Source: JAFGPL01 sp963781805 (lineage in GTDB: Bacteria; Bacteroidota; Bacteroidia; Bacteroidales; UBA10428). From it: a stretch of DNA of 64,000 nt. The position numbers and the translations under genes were made by a program. Below, piece after piece: positions 8,529 to 17,162 of the stretch. Positions within the stretch are counted from its first letter, which is position 1. Each line of letters opens with the position of its first letter. The notes under the pieces are model-generated. The model was not told where the DNA came from. It did no database searches and saw only the letters and a list, made by a program, of their open reading frames with translations. Location: NCBI GenBank assembly GCA_963781805.1, contig CAWAHF010000004.1:6076001-6140000 (forward strand), written 5' to 3'.

Positions 8529-9851
8529 ATGAATATTAAAACAATACAATTATTATTCTTTATCAGTCTTTTCCCTGTATGCCTGTTTTCTCAGGTTGCC
8601 AGGGAAATACCCTTTACAAAACTTGGTGATAACCTGCCCTATTATGAAGGTTTTATCATTTCTGTCAACAAAAAGGATATTCCCGGTTTTAATAAAACAG
8701 ATTCTGCATGGCTCACCATTAAGAAGTCCGGCAAGGCGATAAAGGGGGGTGAAAAAATTACCGGAGACAGAACAGATACTTCCTATAAGTTTAACGTACC
8801 GGCTCTGTTACCTTCAAGTGATTATGAATTTAACTTCGATTTTTATTCGAAAGGTAACTTTTCAAAAGAGTATGCAACAGAATTAACCTGGGAAATTATT
8901 AAGAAGGCATCTAAAATATACTTAACGTCTGAAGCTATAAGTTCAGATACATTAGTTCCTATTATAAATGGCATACTTAACAGTTTAACAGGAACAAAAA
9001 AAGACTCCATGGAAATAGAAAAGATAACCTTTCCAAATACTTCCGGAAGAATTAGCAGTATTCTGAATTCTTCCCAGTCCAGGGCATTTTTAATCAATCT
9101 ATTTAATCAATTCCAAAAGGATACATCCGGGTTAAAAGAAAAACTTGATTCGGAATGTTATACCTCGGTTGAATTTTTTATTAAAACAAGCCACGCTGTT
9201 CCCCAAAGTTATCTCGATGATTCGACAAACTGCAAAAAGAGCAGGGAAATAGTATATAAAATTGCCAAAGACCTGAACAAAATACAGGCCAATACGCAAG
9301 TATTTAAGGACGACTCTGTTGCAGCCGCAAAAGAAATTGAAAACCTTATTAGGGATGGTGAAATTAATTACAGGTATACGATAAATGTTCCTGTTAAAAT
9401 TTCAAAAGAAACAGTAAATTATCCCGAATCATTTCGCCTTGGACTTAAGTATGGGGTAGGACTTATTGGTTTTAATAATTTTAGTTCTACGGATTTCACG
9501 CAATATATTCTGGTTCGTTTTTATTTAGGCGAATCTGATAAGACCAAAACCGAAAATTATTCTACCGGAACCTGTCTCCATCGTATCCTTAATCGGTGTT
9601 CGATTAATATTGGTGCCGGACTTAGTAATTTGTCCTATAATCACAGGGAAATTGAAAAAACCAATGCCGGTATGCGCCTGATGACTGGTTTTGGGGTAGA
9701 TGTACACAAAAACATAAGCATTGAAATGGGGGCCTGTTTCTTCAATATTAAGGAAGGTAATCCTTTTTATCCAAAGAGCACATTACGGGCAGCTCCTTAT
9801 GTCGGATTTAGCTTTGATGCAAATATTATTGAATTTTTAACAACACACTAA
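8529..9851 (+). CDS. Secreted/outer-membrane hypothetical protein (440 aa)
   Basis: A signal peptide is clear (MNIKTIQLLFFISLFPVCLFSQ, cleavage probably after FSQ). A fibronectin/Ig-like region covers about 25-110, with LPSSDYEFNFDFYSKG resembling the end of an FN3-like module. A mainly helical middle follows (about 120-300, with Cys-containing SECYTSVEF). The last ~130 residues alternate polar and hydrophobic residues with Gly-rich strands (LGLKYGVGLIGFNNF, INIGAGLSNLSYN, LRAAPYVGFSFD) like a small outer-membrane beta-barrel. It is 2 bp upstream of the next gene, so the two are co-transcribed. The specific function is unknown. Confidence 0.7.
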   Translation: MNIKTIQLLFFISLFPVCLFSQVAREIPFTKLGDNLPYYEGFIISVNKKDIPGFNKTDSAWLTIKKSGKAIKGGEKITGDRTDTSYKFNVPALLPSSDYEFNFDFYSKGNFSKEYATELTWEIIKKASKIYLTSEAISSDTLVPIINGILNSLTGTKKDSMEIEKITFPNTSGRISSILNSSQSRAFLINLFNQFQKDTSGLKEKLDSECYTSVEFFIKTSHAVPQSYLDDSTNCKKSREIVYKIAKDLNKIQANTQVFKDDSVAAAKEIENLIRDGEINYRYTINVPVKISKETVNYPESFRLGLKYGVGLIGFNNFSSTDFTQYILVRFYLGESDKTKTENYSTGTCLHRILNRCSINIGAGLSNLSYNHREIEKTNAGMRLMTGFGVDVHKNISIEMGACFFNIKEGNPFYPKSTLRAAPYVGFSFDANIIEFLTTH

Positions 9852-9853
9852 TT

Positions 9854-10162
9854 ATGTCTTGTAGTATCACTATTGATGACGCCGTTATTTACGGTAAAAC
9901 CAATTCAGAAATGACAGCAAATGTTACTGTTGACAGTACTGAAGAAGGGAAGATTACGATGAGTATTCCTGACGGAATCGGACTGGTTTTCGAGGATACC
10001 GGTACCACTCAAAAAAAATGGGATTGTCAGGGTTCGGGTAAACAAAAGTTAAAATTCACATTAACGGGTACCGATACAAAGATAAATTTTACGGCAACCT
10101 ATACATTCGAGTCCAACTCATCCTGTTCCGATTCGGATGATAACCAGATCAGACTAAATTAA
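9854..10162 (+). CDS. Small beta-rich hypothetical protein (102 aa)
   Basis: This protein has no signal peptide and consists of short alternating strands (SCSITIDDAVIYG, EMTANVTVDST, GKITMSIPDG, KLKFTLTGTDTKINFTATYTF), consistent with an immunoglobulin-like or jelly-roll fold. Its stop overlaps the next gene's start in a TAATG arrangement, which implies translational coupling with the lipoprotein. No family is recognised. Confidence 0.6.
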   Translation: MSCSITIDDAVIYGKTNSEMTANVTVDSTEEGKITMSIPDGIGLVFEDTGTTQKKWDCQGSGKQKLKFTLTGTDTKINFTATYTFESNSSCSDSDDNQIRLN

Positions 10163-10590
10163 TGAATTCCATGAAAAAGTTCACCTATCTTTCTATAGTG
10201 TTACTGTTCGGTTTATATTGCTGCGAAATACAGGAATATACCGCGAATATTTCCGCAGATGAACTGATTCAGCTGGAATTTGAGAAGGATACCATTAACC
10301 CTGAAGAAATAAGCCAGTTAATTGTGACAGCACGGCTGAATTCAGCAAATGTTGAGAGCGAGCAGGATGTTACGTTTGAAACATCGGGTGGTTATTTCAC
10401 CAAATTACCCGGAGGAGGCGAAAATTTGGGTAAAATATACCTGATTAGATCATCCGGATTAAAGGCACAGATTATCCTTAATGTTGACAGTACCATTACA
10501 GATAATCTAATTCTGGGCGCTTCGATTAAAGACAATAATACAAATAATGTTTATCCGGTGTATAAGAGGATTTTTTTAAGCCAGTACTAA
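10162..10590 (+). CDS. Lipoprotein with Ig-like domain (142 aa)
   Basis: The N-terminus MKKFTYLSIVLLFGLYCCE is a lipoprotein signal with the acylated Cys in LYCC; either the ATG at 10162 or that at 10171 may be used. The mature part looks like one invasin/Big-type Ig domain (DTINPEEISQLIVTARL, VTFETSGGYFTKLPGG, KAQIILNVDS), as in cell-surface adhesins. It is translationally coupled to the preceding gene. It is probably anchored to the outer membrane together with the product of 8529-9851; its partner is unknown. Confidence 0.65.
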   Translation: MNSMKKFTYLSIVLLFGLYCCEIQEYTANISADELIQLEFEKDTINPEEISQLIVTARLNSANVESEQDVTFETSGGYFTKLPGGGENLGKIYLIRSSGLKAQIILNVDSTITDNLILGASIKDNNTNNVYPVYKRIFLSQY

Positions 10591-10682
10591 TTTTAATATT
10601 AAAAATCTTAATAAGGGTGAATTACATTTTTAATTTGCCTGTTTTATTGTGAATACATTGTCCAACCAAAAACCATAAAATC

Positions 10683-11591
10683 ATGTTTAAAATTTTTTTT
10701 AATCCTGAAGCAACTGCAGATAGCTTTATTGTCGAACAGATAAATAATTATATCAATAATATTGCTATAATGGCATCGTATGCCAGTGAAACCGGAAAAG
10801 ATCTTGAAGCAGATAATCTTGCCGGTAAAATCTCCGGATTAATTGAAATCAAAGGAAAACAAATTAAAGATTCTCCTGACAGTTTATATACTAAAGAGTT
10901 ATTAAAAGAAGCTATTGAGGTTCATTCTAAACTTAGTAAAATAATAGCGCCATTAACCGCGACTTCATTAAGTTCAACACAACCAGGATTTCTTACTTAT
11001 AACCATGTATTAAAGTTTATTATTATCTCAACTATTTTCAGTCTTATATTTATGATCTTGTTTTTATTTCTGAGTGATATAGTTAAAATAGAAACAAAAT
11101 ACAGATCCCTGTTAATATATGGCCAGGTAATAGTGGCAGCATGGTTGGGATCAGGGGTATATTGCTTATGGACCGCACGCAGATATTTGATTGACCGGAC
11201 TTTTGAGCCCCGATATAATCCAACGTATGTCATGAGATTAATTCTTGGTATTGCTTTGGGAACCATTTTAGGTTTATTTGGTGAAAATATGATTGATGGA
11301 AAAGGAGAGATTCTTACAAAATTAGGTCAGGTTGTATTAGCTATCGTTGGGGGTTTTTCCTCAGATGCTGTTGCCAGAATACTTGAACGTATTGCAGATA
11401 CATTACAGGCATTGGTGCGTGGAAGCAACAAAGATGAGATTGAGAAAGAATCGGACAGGGCAAAATCCGAAGAAAAAAATAAAGCTCTTAACCTTCTGCT
11501 TGAACTAAAAAATAAAGTCTCAAAGGCGGCTATGACAGAGGCTGAACAAAAAGAAATAATGAACAGTATCGATAAGTATATTGGAAGCTAA
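10683..11591 (+). CDS. Multi-pass membrane protein with cytoplasmic C-terminal helix region (302 aa)
   Basis: Residues 1-100 are soluble and helical. Hydrophobic segments lie at about 112-135 (FIIISTIFSLIFMILFLFLS), 148-165 (GQVIVAAWLGSGVYCLW), 185-200 (LILGIALGTILGLFG) and 212-228 (LGQVVLAIVGGFSSDAV). The tail from 235 to 302 is highly charged and probably coiled-coil. It lies 92 bp after the lipoprotein and is the last gene of the cluster, followed by a 330-bp gap before a convergent gene. No family is recognised. Confidence 0.65.
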   Translation: MFKIFFNPEATADSFIVEQINNYINNIAIMASYASETGKDLEADNLAGKISGLIEIKGKQIKDSPDSLYTKELLKEAIEVHSKLSKIIAPLTATSLSSTQPGFLTYNHVLKFIIISTIFSLIFMILFLFLSDIVKIETKYRSLLIYGQVIVAAWLGSGVYCLWTARRYLIDRTFEPRYNPTYVMRLILGIALGTILGLFGENMIDGKGEILTKLGQVVLAIVGGFSSDAVARILERIADTLQALVRGSNKDEIEKESDRAKSEEKNKALNLLLELKNKVSKAAMTEAEQKEIMNSIDKYIGS

Positions 11592-11921
11592 CGATTGAAT
11601 TCATTAACAAATAAAATTTGCTTACCATTAGATAAATCTGTAATAAACATTACTGATTAAATATATAATGACTTAAACATCATAATGTTATGCCCTGGTT
11701 TTTAATTCCCCAAAATATTGGCTGAAATGAAAAAATTAATTCGCATTTATTCGAATAAATCCGGATTAATCCTGTTCAATCAGATTCCTGTTTCAGAAGT
11801 CTTGGCAGATGGTTTCATTTACCCAATTGATATGCACGAATTATTCAGGTGCATGATGAACTGAACGATTAAGACCATTTGAACCGGCATTGGAACTAAA
11901 ATATTCAGTAATACTAAAATA
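11592..11921. other. Non-coding gap between convergent genes
   Basis: Nothing clear is present apart from a short palindrome TTATTCGAATAA near 11748. No T-tailed hairpin was found that would obviously end either flanking gene. Confidence 0.4.
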
Positions 11922-12767
11922 TCATTCCAAAACCGTCCATGTTGCACAATTAAATACCCCGCCATATTCCGCAATCCAATTGGCCGGATAAGGTAAGACA
12001 TTACACTTACCGCCAAAAGCCCGAGTCATTATTTCCAGGGCTACCTGATCCTCATCCTGTCCGAATTGAGGGACAACAATTAAATTTCCTACATGAAGAT
12101 AATTTATATAAAGGCCCTCTGCGGTTTCATCTCCTTCTTCAAGGGTACATGGAAGATTAATATGTATCAGTTTATTTTCTGAAAGTATATTCAGAAATTC
12201 ATTTAACCATTCCTTTTCGGGCACAGAGTAAGCGTCATTTATAAAGACTGTATCTTTATCCATAAAACGAATTAAGCCATCTGCATGACCGGTAGCATCC
12301 CCGGGATATTCGGGAATGATGATGACCTTGCATCTGAGTTCCTTTTCCAACTGCTTTAGGATGGTTTCTGAATCAGAAAACTGATACAGATTATCCTTAA
12401 TCACCCGATCGGTAATGATAACTTTATCTTCCCATTTAACTACATTTCCTCCATCCAGAATAATATTACTATATTTTGGCTGTACGAGATTATTTTCCAA
12501 ACCGACTCTCTGAGGACTACTGATAAATTCCAATTCGTTTTCTTTTAAATATCGTTCAGGCCGGAAAATAAATTGAACATATTCTTTTTCTGACAACTGG
12601 ATTGGCATAAAATCACGACAATAAAAATCTTCTGTTCCTTTAAGAATTTTTACATTCATTTTATGCTTTTCAAGAAACGATTTGAATTTTCGAAATTCCT
12701 TTTTTTCCTCCATATCCAGGCACGAGTCTGCCAGATAAACTGTATTTGTCTGATGGTCGGTAATCAT
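11922..12767 (-). CDS. Agmatine deiminase / PAD_porph family protein
   Basis: Members of this family hydrolyse agmatine or peptidyl-arginine to citrulline-type products with release of ammonia. The sequence shows the substrate Asp motif LDGGNVV (about residue 105), the catalytic His motif GHADGLIRF (about 163) and a C-terminal Cys motif GGVFNCATW in place of the usual GGGxHCxTQ. At 281 aa it is shorter than typical agmatine deiminase (about 350) but keeps the active-site order. There is no signal peptide, so it is probably cytoplasmic. It stands alone, convergent with the preceding cluster. The substrate is uncertain because the loop around the nucleophile differs from AguA. Confidence 0.8.
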   Translation of the reverse strand: MITDHQTNTVYLADSCLDMEEKKEFRKFKSFLEKHKMNVKILKGTEDFYCRDFMPIQLSEKEYVQFIFRPERYLKENELEFISSPQRVGLENNLVQPKYSNIILDGGNVVKWEDKVIITDRVIKDNLYQFSDSETILKQLEKELRCKVIIIPEYPGDATGHADGLIRFMDKDTVFINDAYSVPEKEWLNEFLNILSENKLIHINLPCTLEEGDETAEGLYINYLHVGNLIVVPQFGQDEDQVALEIMTRAFGGKCNVLPYPANWIAEYGGVFNCATWTVLE

Positions 12768-12914
12768 TTCTTCAATCTTTCCTTTATTGTTTTCCCTATC
12801 ACTTAATAGTTAAATTTAGGTCAATTAATTTTGATATGAAAATTAAAGTAGAAAGGTCCGTTCACAAACTTTTTATATTAATACTCAATTTTGCAGTTGC
12901 TTTACCCCAACCTT

Positions 12915-13175
12915 ACATTAACTAATACAAATCCGGAGTTGATTGTCGCAAACCTGCAGTTAACTATTTCATAAATAAGGTCGCTTGTCGCAAACTTTAA
13001 CTTAACTTTCGACAACTTGCAGTTGCTTATCGCAAACCTGAAGTTGATTATCGCAAACATGCAGTTGCTTATCACAAACCTGAAGTTGATTATCGCAAAC
13101 CTGAAGTTGATTATCGCAAACCTGAAGTTGCTTATCGCAAACTTGCAGTGGCCTTTCGCATACTTATAGTACCCC
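12915..13175. repeat. 21-bp tandem repeat array
   Basis: Units of the type TTATCGCAAACCTGAAGTTG(A/C) follow each other without spacers. The best-conserved units lie at 13025-13150; more diverged ones extend to about 12915. Because 21 is a multiple of three, the minus strand stays open and would give a repeating NFRFAII peptide, but there is no sign of selection as a protein. It lies 150 bp upstream of the agmatine-deiminase-like gene. Confidence 0.8.
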
Positions 13176-13364
13176 ATTTCCTAAATCTTGTCCCTTATTT
13201 TATAAATCCAGGTACTCATCTCATATCCAATAATGCCTATTTCAAAAATGCAGAAGGAAATTTTATAATTGGAGGATTTAGTTTCTTAAAAGTTTAACTA
13301 AAAGAATTATGCAGCCTTCCTCAAAAATGTCTAAAAATTTTGCCATAATTCGGATTTTTATCTA

Positions 13365-13559
13365 TTAAATTACAAATTCAGAAAGCAATATAATTATAAT
13401 AATTATTAGTATCCCTATTAAATAATTTTTTCCTTTTCTATTTTTTTCATCATTTTTTTTTCCATGAATCTCTTCTCCTAAATCGGTTTTACAACCTTTT
13501 AGAATCCATCTCATGAATCCGACAATAATTATTAGTATTTCCCCTGCCATAGCAATCAA
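13365..13559 (-). CDS. Small two-TM hypothetical protein (64 aa)
   Basis: The product has an N-terminal hydrophobic helix (residues 3-20, AMAGEILIIIVGFMRWIL), a charged linker rich in Lys, Asp and Asn (22-43), and a C-terminal hydrophobic helix (45-64, NYLIGILIIIIIILLSEFVI). Small proteins of this plan are common in Bacteroidota, but I cannot name a family. Support is limited to composition and an ATG start. Confidence 0.4.
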   Translation of the reverse strand: MIAMAGEILIIIVGFMRWILKGCKTDLGEEIHGKKNDEKNRKGKNYLIGILIIIIIILLSEFVI

Positions 13560-13807
13560 TTTATTAAATACCAGAAATTCGTCTCGTTTTCAATATGATC
13601 CTCTATCTTCCATCTCGTTGGAATAAAACAATATAATTTTATTATCTGGTTTGATAAAAAAGCAATTTATAAAATCTCTGGTAATAATCCCTACTTCCCC
13701 TATTCCCCTAAACCCAAAAATCATCTCCCTTTTCATCTTGAGGTTTCATTTTTTAAAAACAATTTCTATCTTTAAAAACCAGTTATGTTCTACCAAAGCC
13801 CGACACA

Positions 13808-15073
13808 GTGAAAAAGAACCGTAATAAGAAGAATCCGCAACAAATAAAAGAAGAGAAAATCTACCTGAAAAAACAATATCTGAAAAAAATAAGGGAAGTA
13901 ATGGGTATCCTGGGAAGCGAAAAGGCTTATGAGCTGCTTACCGATAAAGAGAAAGATTTTATATACAATAACAGGTTGCGCCCGATAAAAATAATGAATC
14001 CGACAGACGGAACCAAAGGCTTGTCGGAAAGTGCACTAAAGAAATTAAATGATAGGTTAAATCAACTGTTGAAAATAGGTTTAATCTATCCTGGCAATGG
14101 AGAAAAAGCCATGAATCTTTATGAATTTGTTGTGTATGCAGAAACCATTCATATGCACTGGAGAAATTTGAAAGAGGAGAATTTCAAGCATACAATCGAA
14201 TTTAAAGCCCTGCTTACCGCATTTGATGAGGACTATCAAAAGTTACGAGGCGATGCCTACATACAGATTGAAAATCATCTCGACCTTGTTGCCATAATGC
14301 ACTGCGACAGCTTGCATCGTATATTATGGATGGAAAAGGAGATTGAACAGGTTCAGAAACATAAGCTGGATCCCATCCGTTGTTTTAATAATTATATAGT
14401 TCATGTTGAAAAACCCGAAACGGCTATCGTTGAAATAAACGGAGAGAAAAGGTGTGTATACAGGGTAGGAATGAGCGTGACAGGTAAAGGTATCAAATGG
14501 ATAAGAGTTATCCCCGAAAGGATGGGAATCTCCGGCATACTGCAAAAAATGCCATTGGATGTATATATACAGGCACATGCGGTGGAACGCCTGGAAGAAC
14601 GGCTGGGAAATACAATTAATGAATTTTGTGCCATGAATATTGCATTTTCTATTTTAGAAAACGATATCCAAATTTCGGATGACGGAAGTATACTGATTGC
14701 CTATAAAACAGATTTGGAAACACTTGGATACCTGAAAGCAGTCATCACAGGGGATAAACTGGTTATCCGCACATTCTTATTTCTTACCAATAACGGAACT
14801 CCCGAAGGCAAAAAACTTGCAGAACTCATTGGAGTTACCAAAGCCGATAAAAAGTATCTCGGAATAGATAAGCTTGAATTATTCCTAACCTCCGATATCG
14901 AAGATAATGAACCGCTAAAAAAGATTTTCTGTCAGGCAGGTTGCGGACAATTATTTACACTCAAAGAACAACTGGAGTATGATCCCGATTTCACATTTAA
15001 AAGCACTGCCTTTGTATCAAAATACCTGGGACTGGAAGATGTACCAGAACAGATGAAAAGTTTAAGGGAATAG
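13808..15073 (+). CDS. Hypothetical protein, 421 aa, unknown family
   Basis: The frame begins with GTG at 13808, and no ATG lies upstream in frame. The first ~30 residues are strongly basic (KKNRNKKNPQQIKEEKIYLKKQYL). The rest is mixed alpha/beta with a conserved-looking block HAVERLEERLGN (about 257-268) and a C-terminal pair CQAGCG near 376. There are no membrane segments or signal peptide, so it should be cytoplasmic. Codon and amino-acid composition look like a genuine gene. I do not recognise a domain; the HxxxRLxxR pattern resembles some phage and toxin-related proteins, but this is not strong enough to name one. Confidence 0.75.
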   Translation: MKKNRNKKNPQQIKEEKIYLKKQYLKKIREVMGILGSEKAYELLTDKEKDFIYNNRLRPIKIMNPTDGTKGLSESALKKLNDRLNQLLKIGLIYPGNGEKAMNLYEFVVYAETIHMHWRNLKEENFKHTIEFKALLTAFDEDYQKLRGDAYIQIENHLDLVAIMHCDSLHRILWMEKEIEQVQKHKLDPIRCFNNYIVHVEKPETAIVEINGEKRCVYRVGMSVTGKGIKWIRVIPERMGISGILQKMPLDVYIQAHAVERLEERLGNTINEFCAMNIAFSILENDIQISDDGSILIAYKTDLETLGYLKAVITGDKLVIRTFLFLTNNGTPEGKKLAELIGVTKADKKYLGIDKLELFLTSDIEDNEPLKKIFCQAGCGQLFTLKEQLEYDPDFTFKSTAFVSKYLGLEDVPEQMKSLRE

Positions 15074-15167
15074 GCTAATGTATTTCTTGCTGAGATTGAC
15101 TCGTCCCCAGATTTATATACTTTTTTGCAAACTTATTTCAGGACTGGACATCCTTAATTCTTCATTC

Positions 15168-15321
15168 TTAATTCTACTTTGACACATTAAAAAAATCAAC
15201 CTGTTTTTACCCTTAATCCCTGAATGGAACAGGTTGATTTTTCTGTATTCTCCCTTCAGGGTCAGGGGTAAAAAATGCAGAAAAATCATACTTTTTAACC
15301 AATCTGTCAAAGTAGAATTAA
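15168..15321. repeat. Nested palindromic element with 17-bp terminal inverted repeats
   Basis: TTAATTCTACTTTGACA at 15168-15184 is repeated exactly inverted at 15305-15321. Inside, AAAAATCAACCTGTT (15191-15205) pairs perfectly with 15228-15242. A TTTTTACCC..CCCTGAA block (15203-15224) pairs with 15255-15275, and GATTTTTCTG (15236-15245) pairs with 15278-15287. The interleaved order allows two mutually exclusive folds. No protein is encoded; it may be a MITE or a structured RNA. Confidence 0.75.
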
Positions 15322-15662
15322 TTCATCATTTCTTTTCTGCCACTGCCTCTGCCTCTGCGATTTCTCATACTCCCACTATTCCCTCTATTACACATCAACC
15401 CTTTCTTCCGTCCCACCGGCGATGGTACTCGCCTACTTGCATATCAACAAACTAATAGGGAAGGGTCACCAGCCCCGCCTGTATGCCGAAATGCAATGAA
15501 GGCAGAAACCGGTTATATACCTGTACCATTTAGATGCAAACATTATACTGTGTTAAACGTGCGCCATGTGAGTTCGTTTTTCGTTGTTGTTGCCGGTGGT
15601 TATGTTGCTTCTCCTCCATTGTCTGAACTGTGATTTATGTGATTATTGTGATTACTCTGATT
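15322..15662. other. Non-coding stretch
   Basis: No gene, terminator or repeat could be supported here. The sequence is less AT-rich than its surroundings (15400-15560), which may mean a relic of inserted DNA. Confidence 0.35.
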
Positions 15663-15950
15663 TTATGGCTTGAATTTTTTGTTTTCGAGCCGGTGAAACT
15701 TCAATTTGGTCTCACCGAAATTGATTAATAACCCGATTTCAAGGTTATAAGCTTCCAAATAGTTAATTGCCTGGGCTAAATGCACCGGTTCAATCTGGAT
15801 AAGTGCCTTAATTTCTACGCTGATTAATTCTTCTATCAAAAAATCAACTCTTCTTGTGCCAACCTGAATTTCTTTGTAAAACACCGGCATTTCAAACTCT
15901 CTTGAAAAATGCAATCCCTGCAGTTCCATCTCGTATGCCAGGGCGCGCTC
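15663..15950 (-). pseudogene. 5'-truncated GxxExxY protein (PD-(D/E)XK-like)
   Basis: The remaining residues match the central and C-terminal part of GxxExxY proteins: ERALAYEMELQGLHF (in frame but upstream of the first internal ATG at 15929), VDFLIEELISVEIKAL with the D and ExK positions of the nuclease-like fold, HLAQAINYLEAYNLEIGLLINFG, and LKFHRL. The N-terminal GxxExxY segment itself is missing. Coding similarity stops about 25 bp before a palindromic element at 15974, so rearrangement there probably removed the 5' end. Confidence 0.75.
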
Positions 15951-15973
15951 AATGTCATTTAGTTAAGAAAACA

Positions 15974-16092
15974 GGCTTCGACTCCGCTCAGCCTGACCCA
16001 TGACCATGGCTGTCATACTGAGACCTCGATAGTGATAAATCACTATTTATTAATAAGTTGACACGATAGTCAGCCTGAGCGTAGTCGAAGGC
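15974..16092. repeat. Palindromic repeat element at a rearrangement junction
   Basis: GGCTTCGACTCCGCTCAGCC (from 15974) and its near-complement at 16069-16092 (GTCAGCCTGAGCGTAGTCGA) form imperfect terminal inverted repeats around an AT-rich core. A further partial copy of the end (AGCGGAGTCGAAG) lies at about 16113-16125. The element separates two truncated genes. Confidence 0.65.
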
Positions 16093-16136
16093 TCGTATAG
16101 CGTGTCATTAGCAGCGGAGTCGAAGTGTGTCTATTC

Positions 16137-16465
16137 AAATAGGAATAACCATGCGGGTAATGTGATTTATACTCGCCCCATAATATCCAACGGGTAACCC
16201 CCGTGCGTTTTAGCTCTTTCTCAAAGCCTGGAAATAAAGCCGTTAAATCTTGTGCCCGCTTTTCATTCTGTCCTTTAGGTGCTGCGAAAAGCTTTTGTAG
16301 TTCATACTCCTCCATAAGTACTAAATCTTCAAGGCACAGGCCCTTTTGCCTGGCCAGTTGAAGATATTTTTTCACCGTATTCCTGGAGGAACGTACATTT
16401 TTTTAGATTGTCTCTAATGGGAGACCATTTCTTCTCTGTAAAAATATTTGCTTAAGTTTTGTCAT
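16137..16465 (-). pseudogene. N-terminal fragment of an IS21-family IstA transposase
   Basis: From the ATG at 16465 the frame reads MTKLKQIFLQRRNGLPLETI, a TAA stop, then continues in the same frame as RNTVKKYLQLARQKGLCLED and FEKELKRTGVTRWILWGEYKSHYPHGYSY, the HTH and start of the IstA core. Similarity ends at about 16137 in a palindromic repeat, so the catalytic DDE domain and IstB are missing. It cannot be active. Confidence 0.8.
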
Positions 16466-16668
16466 ACTGATAGTTTCTCCTGCCATTGTTTGATAAAGTT
16501 TTTGTAAACCTTAAATCAAACTATTTATTTGGAGAACTACCTTATGATCTGTATGTCATTCCGGCATGTTGACCACCTTTGTTTGGTGACCTAAATGCCA
16601 TTCCGGCATATTGACCAGTCGTACAGAGTTGCTAACTAAACATTTGGCCAATATATTTGACCCTACAC
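16466..16668 (-). mobile_element. Remnant of the left end of an IS21-family element
   Basis: The region upstream of the istA fragment carries two copies of ATGYCATTCCGGCATRTTGACC (about 16553 and 16590) and an end sequence that on the minus strand begins TGTAGGGTCAAATATATTGG at 16668. Multiple spaced terminal repeats and a TGT end are typical of IS21. The opposite end was not found. Confidence 0.6.
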
Positions 16669-16913
16669 TGATCTGTATCACCGGATTTACTGGTCAGAAT
16701 GAATCGGAATTTGCAAGTATTCCGGTTTTATTTTTTTGGGAAATTTTTCGGTTAGTTGTTGTAGGATGGAATAGGTGGACATAAATTGGTAGATTTGGTT
16801 TTTACATAAGGTACTATTGATAGGATAAATTTAAGTGATTTAATTTCGAAATGAAAATTTGGATCAAGAAGTAAATGCCCGAAGTGTTCTTGCCTTTGCC
16901 GACAAGCAGGTAA

Positions 16914-17162
16914 TTGAACAAGTTTTTGTTTACTCTTCATGACTGGACTTATCGGAGAAGTCTGAGCTACAAGCTCGAACCAGCAAGAGGGATTGGAAGT
17001 TTGGACAAATACTTAAACAAGCAATATTTAGATTACTTAGAAAGTATTTGTAATGAAACCATTAAAGATAAGTGTGTGTTTAAATTACTGGAAGGGGTAT
17101 CGCATAATCCTTATACTAATGACCCAAATTATAAGGAGTTTTTAGAGTTTATATTCAACTAA
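16914..17162 (+). CDS. Possible small hypothetical protein or gene tail (82 aa)
   Basis: The frame is open from an ATG and ends by overlapping the last 8 bp of the convergent chorismatase-like gene. It has plausible amino-acid composition (LDKYLNKQYLDYLESICNE, YKEFLEFIFN) but no recognised domain. It may be the 3' remnant of a gene cut by the IS21 scar to its left. Confidence 0.35.
   Translation: MNKFLFTLHDWTYRRSLSYKLEPARGIGSLDKYLNKQYLDYLESICNETIKDKCVFKLLEGVSHNPYTNDPNYKEFLEFIFN

Noticed and set aside
12915..13175. Regular repeats considered as a CRISPR array
   Set aside because: The 21-bp units are contiguous with no spacers, and no cas genes are nearby.
15400..15600. GTGCGCC near 15568 considered as a group II intron start
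   Set aside because: No domain V, reverse transcriptase or matching end is nearby.
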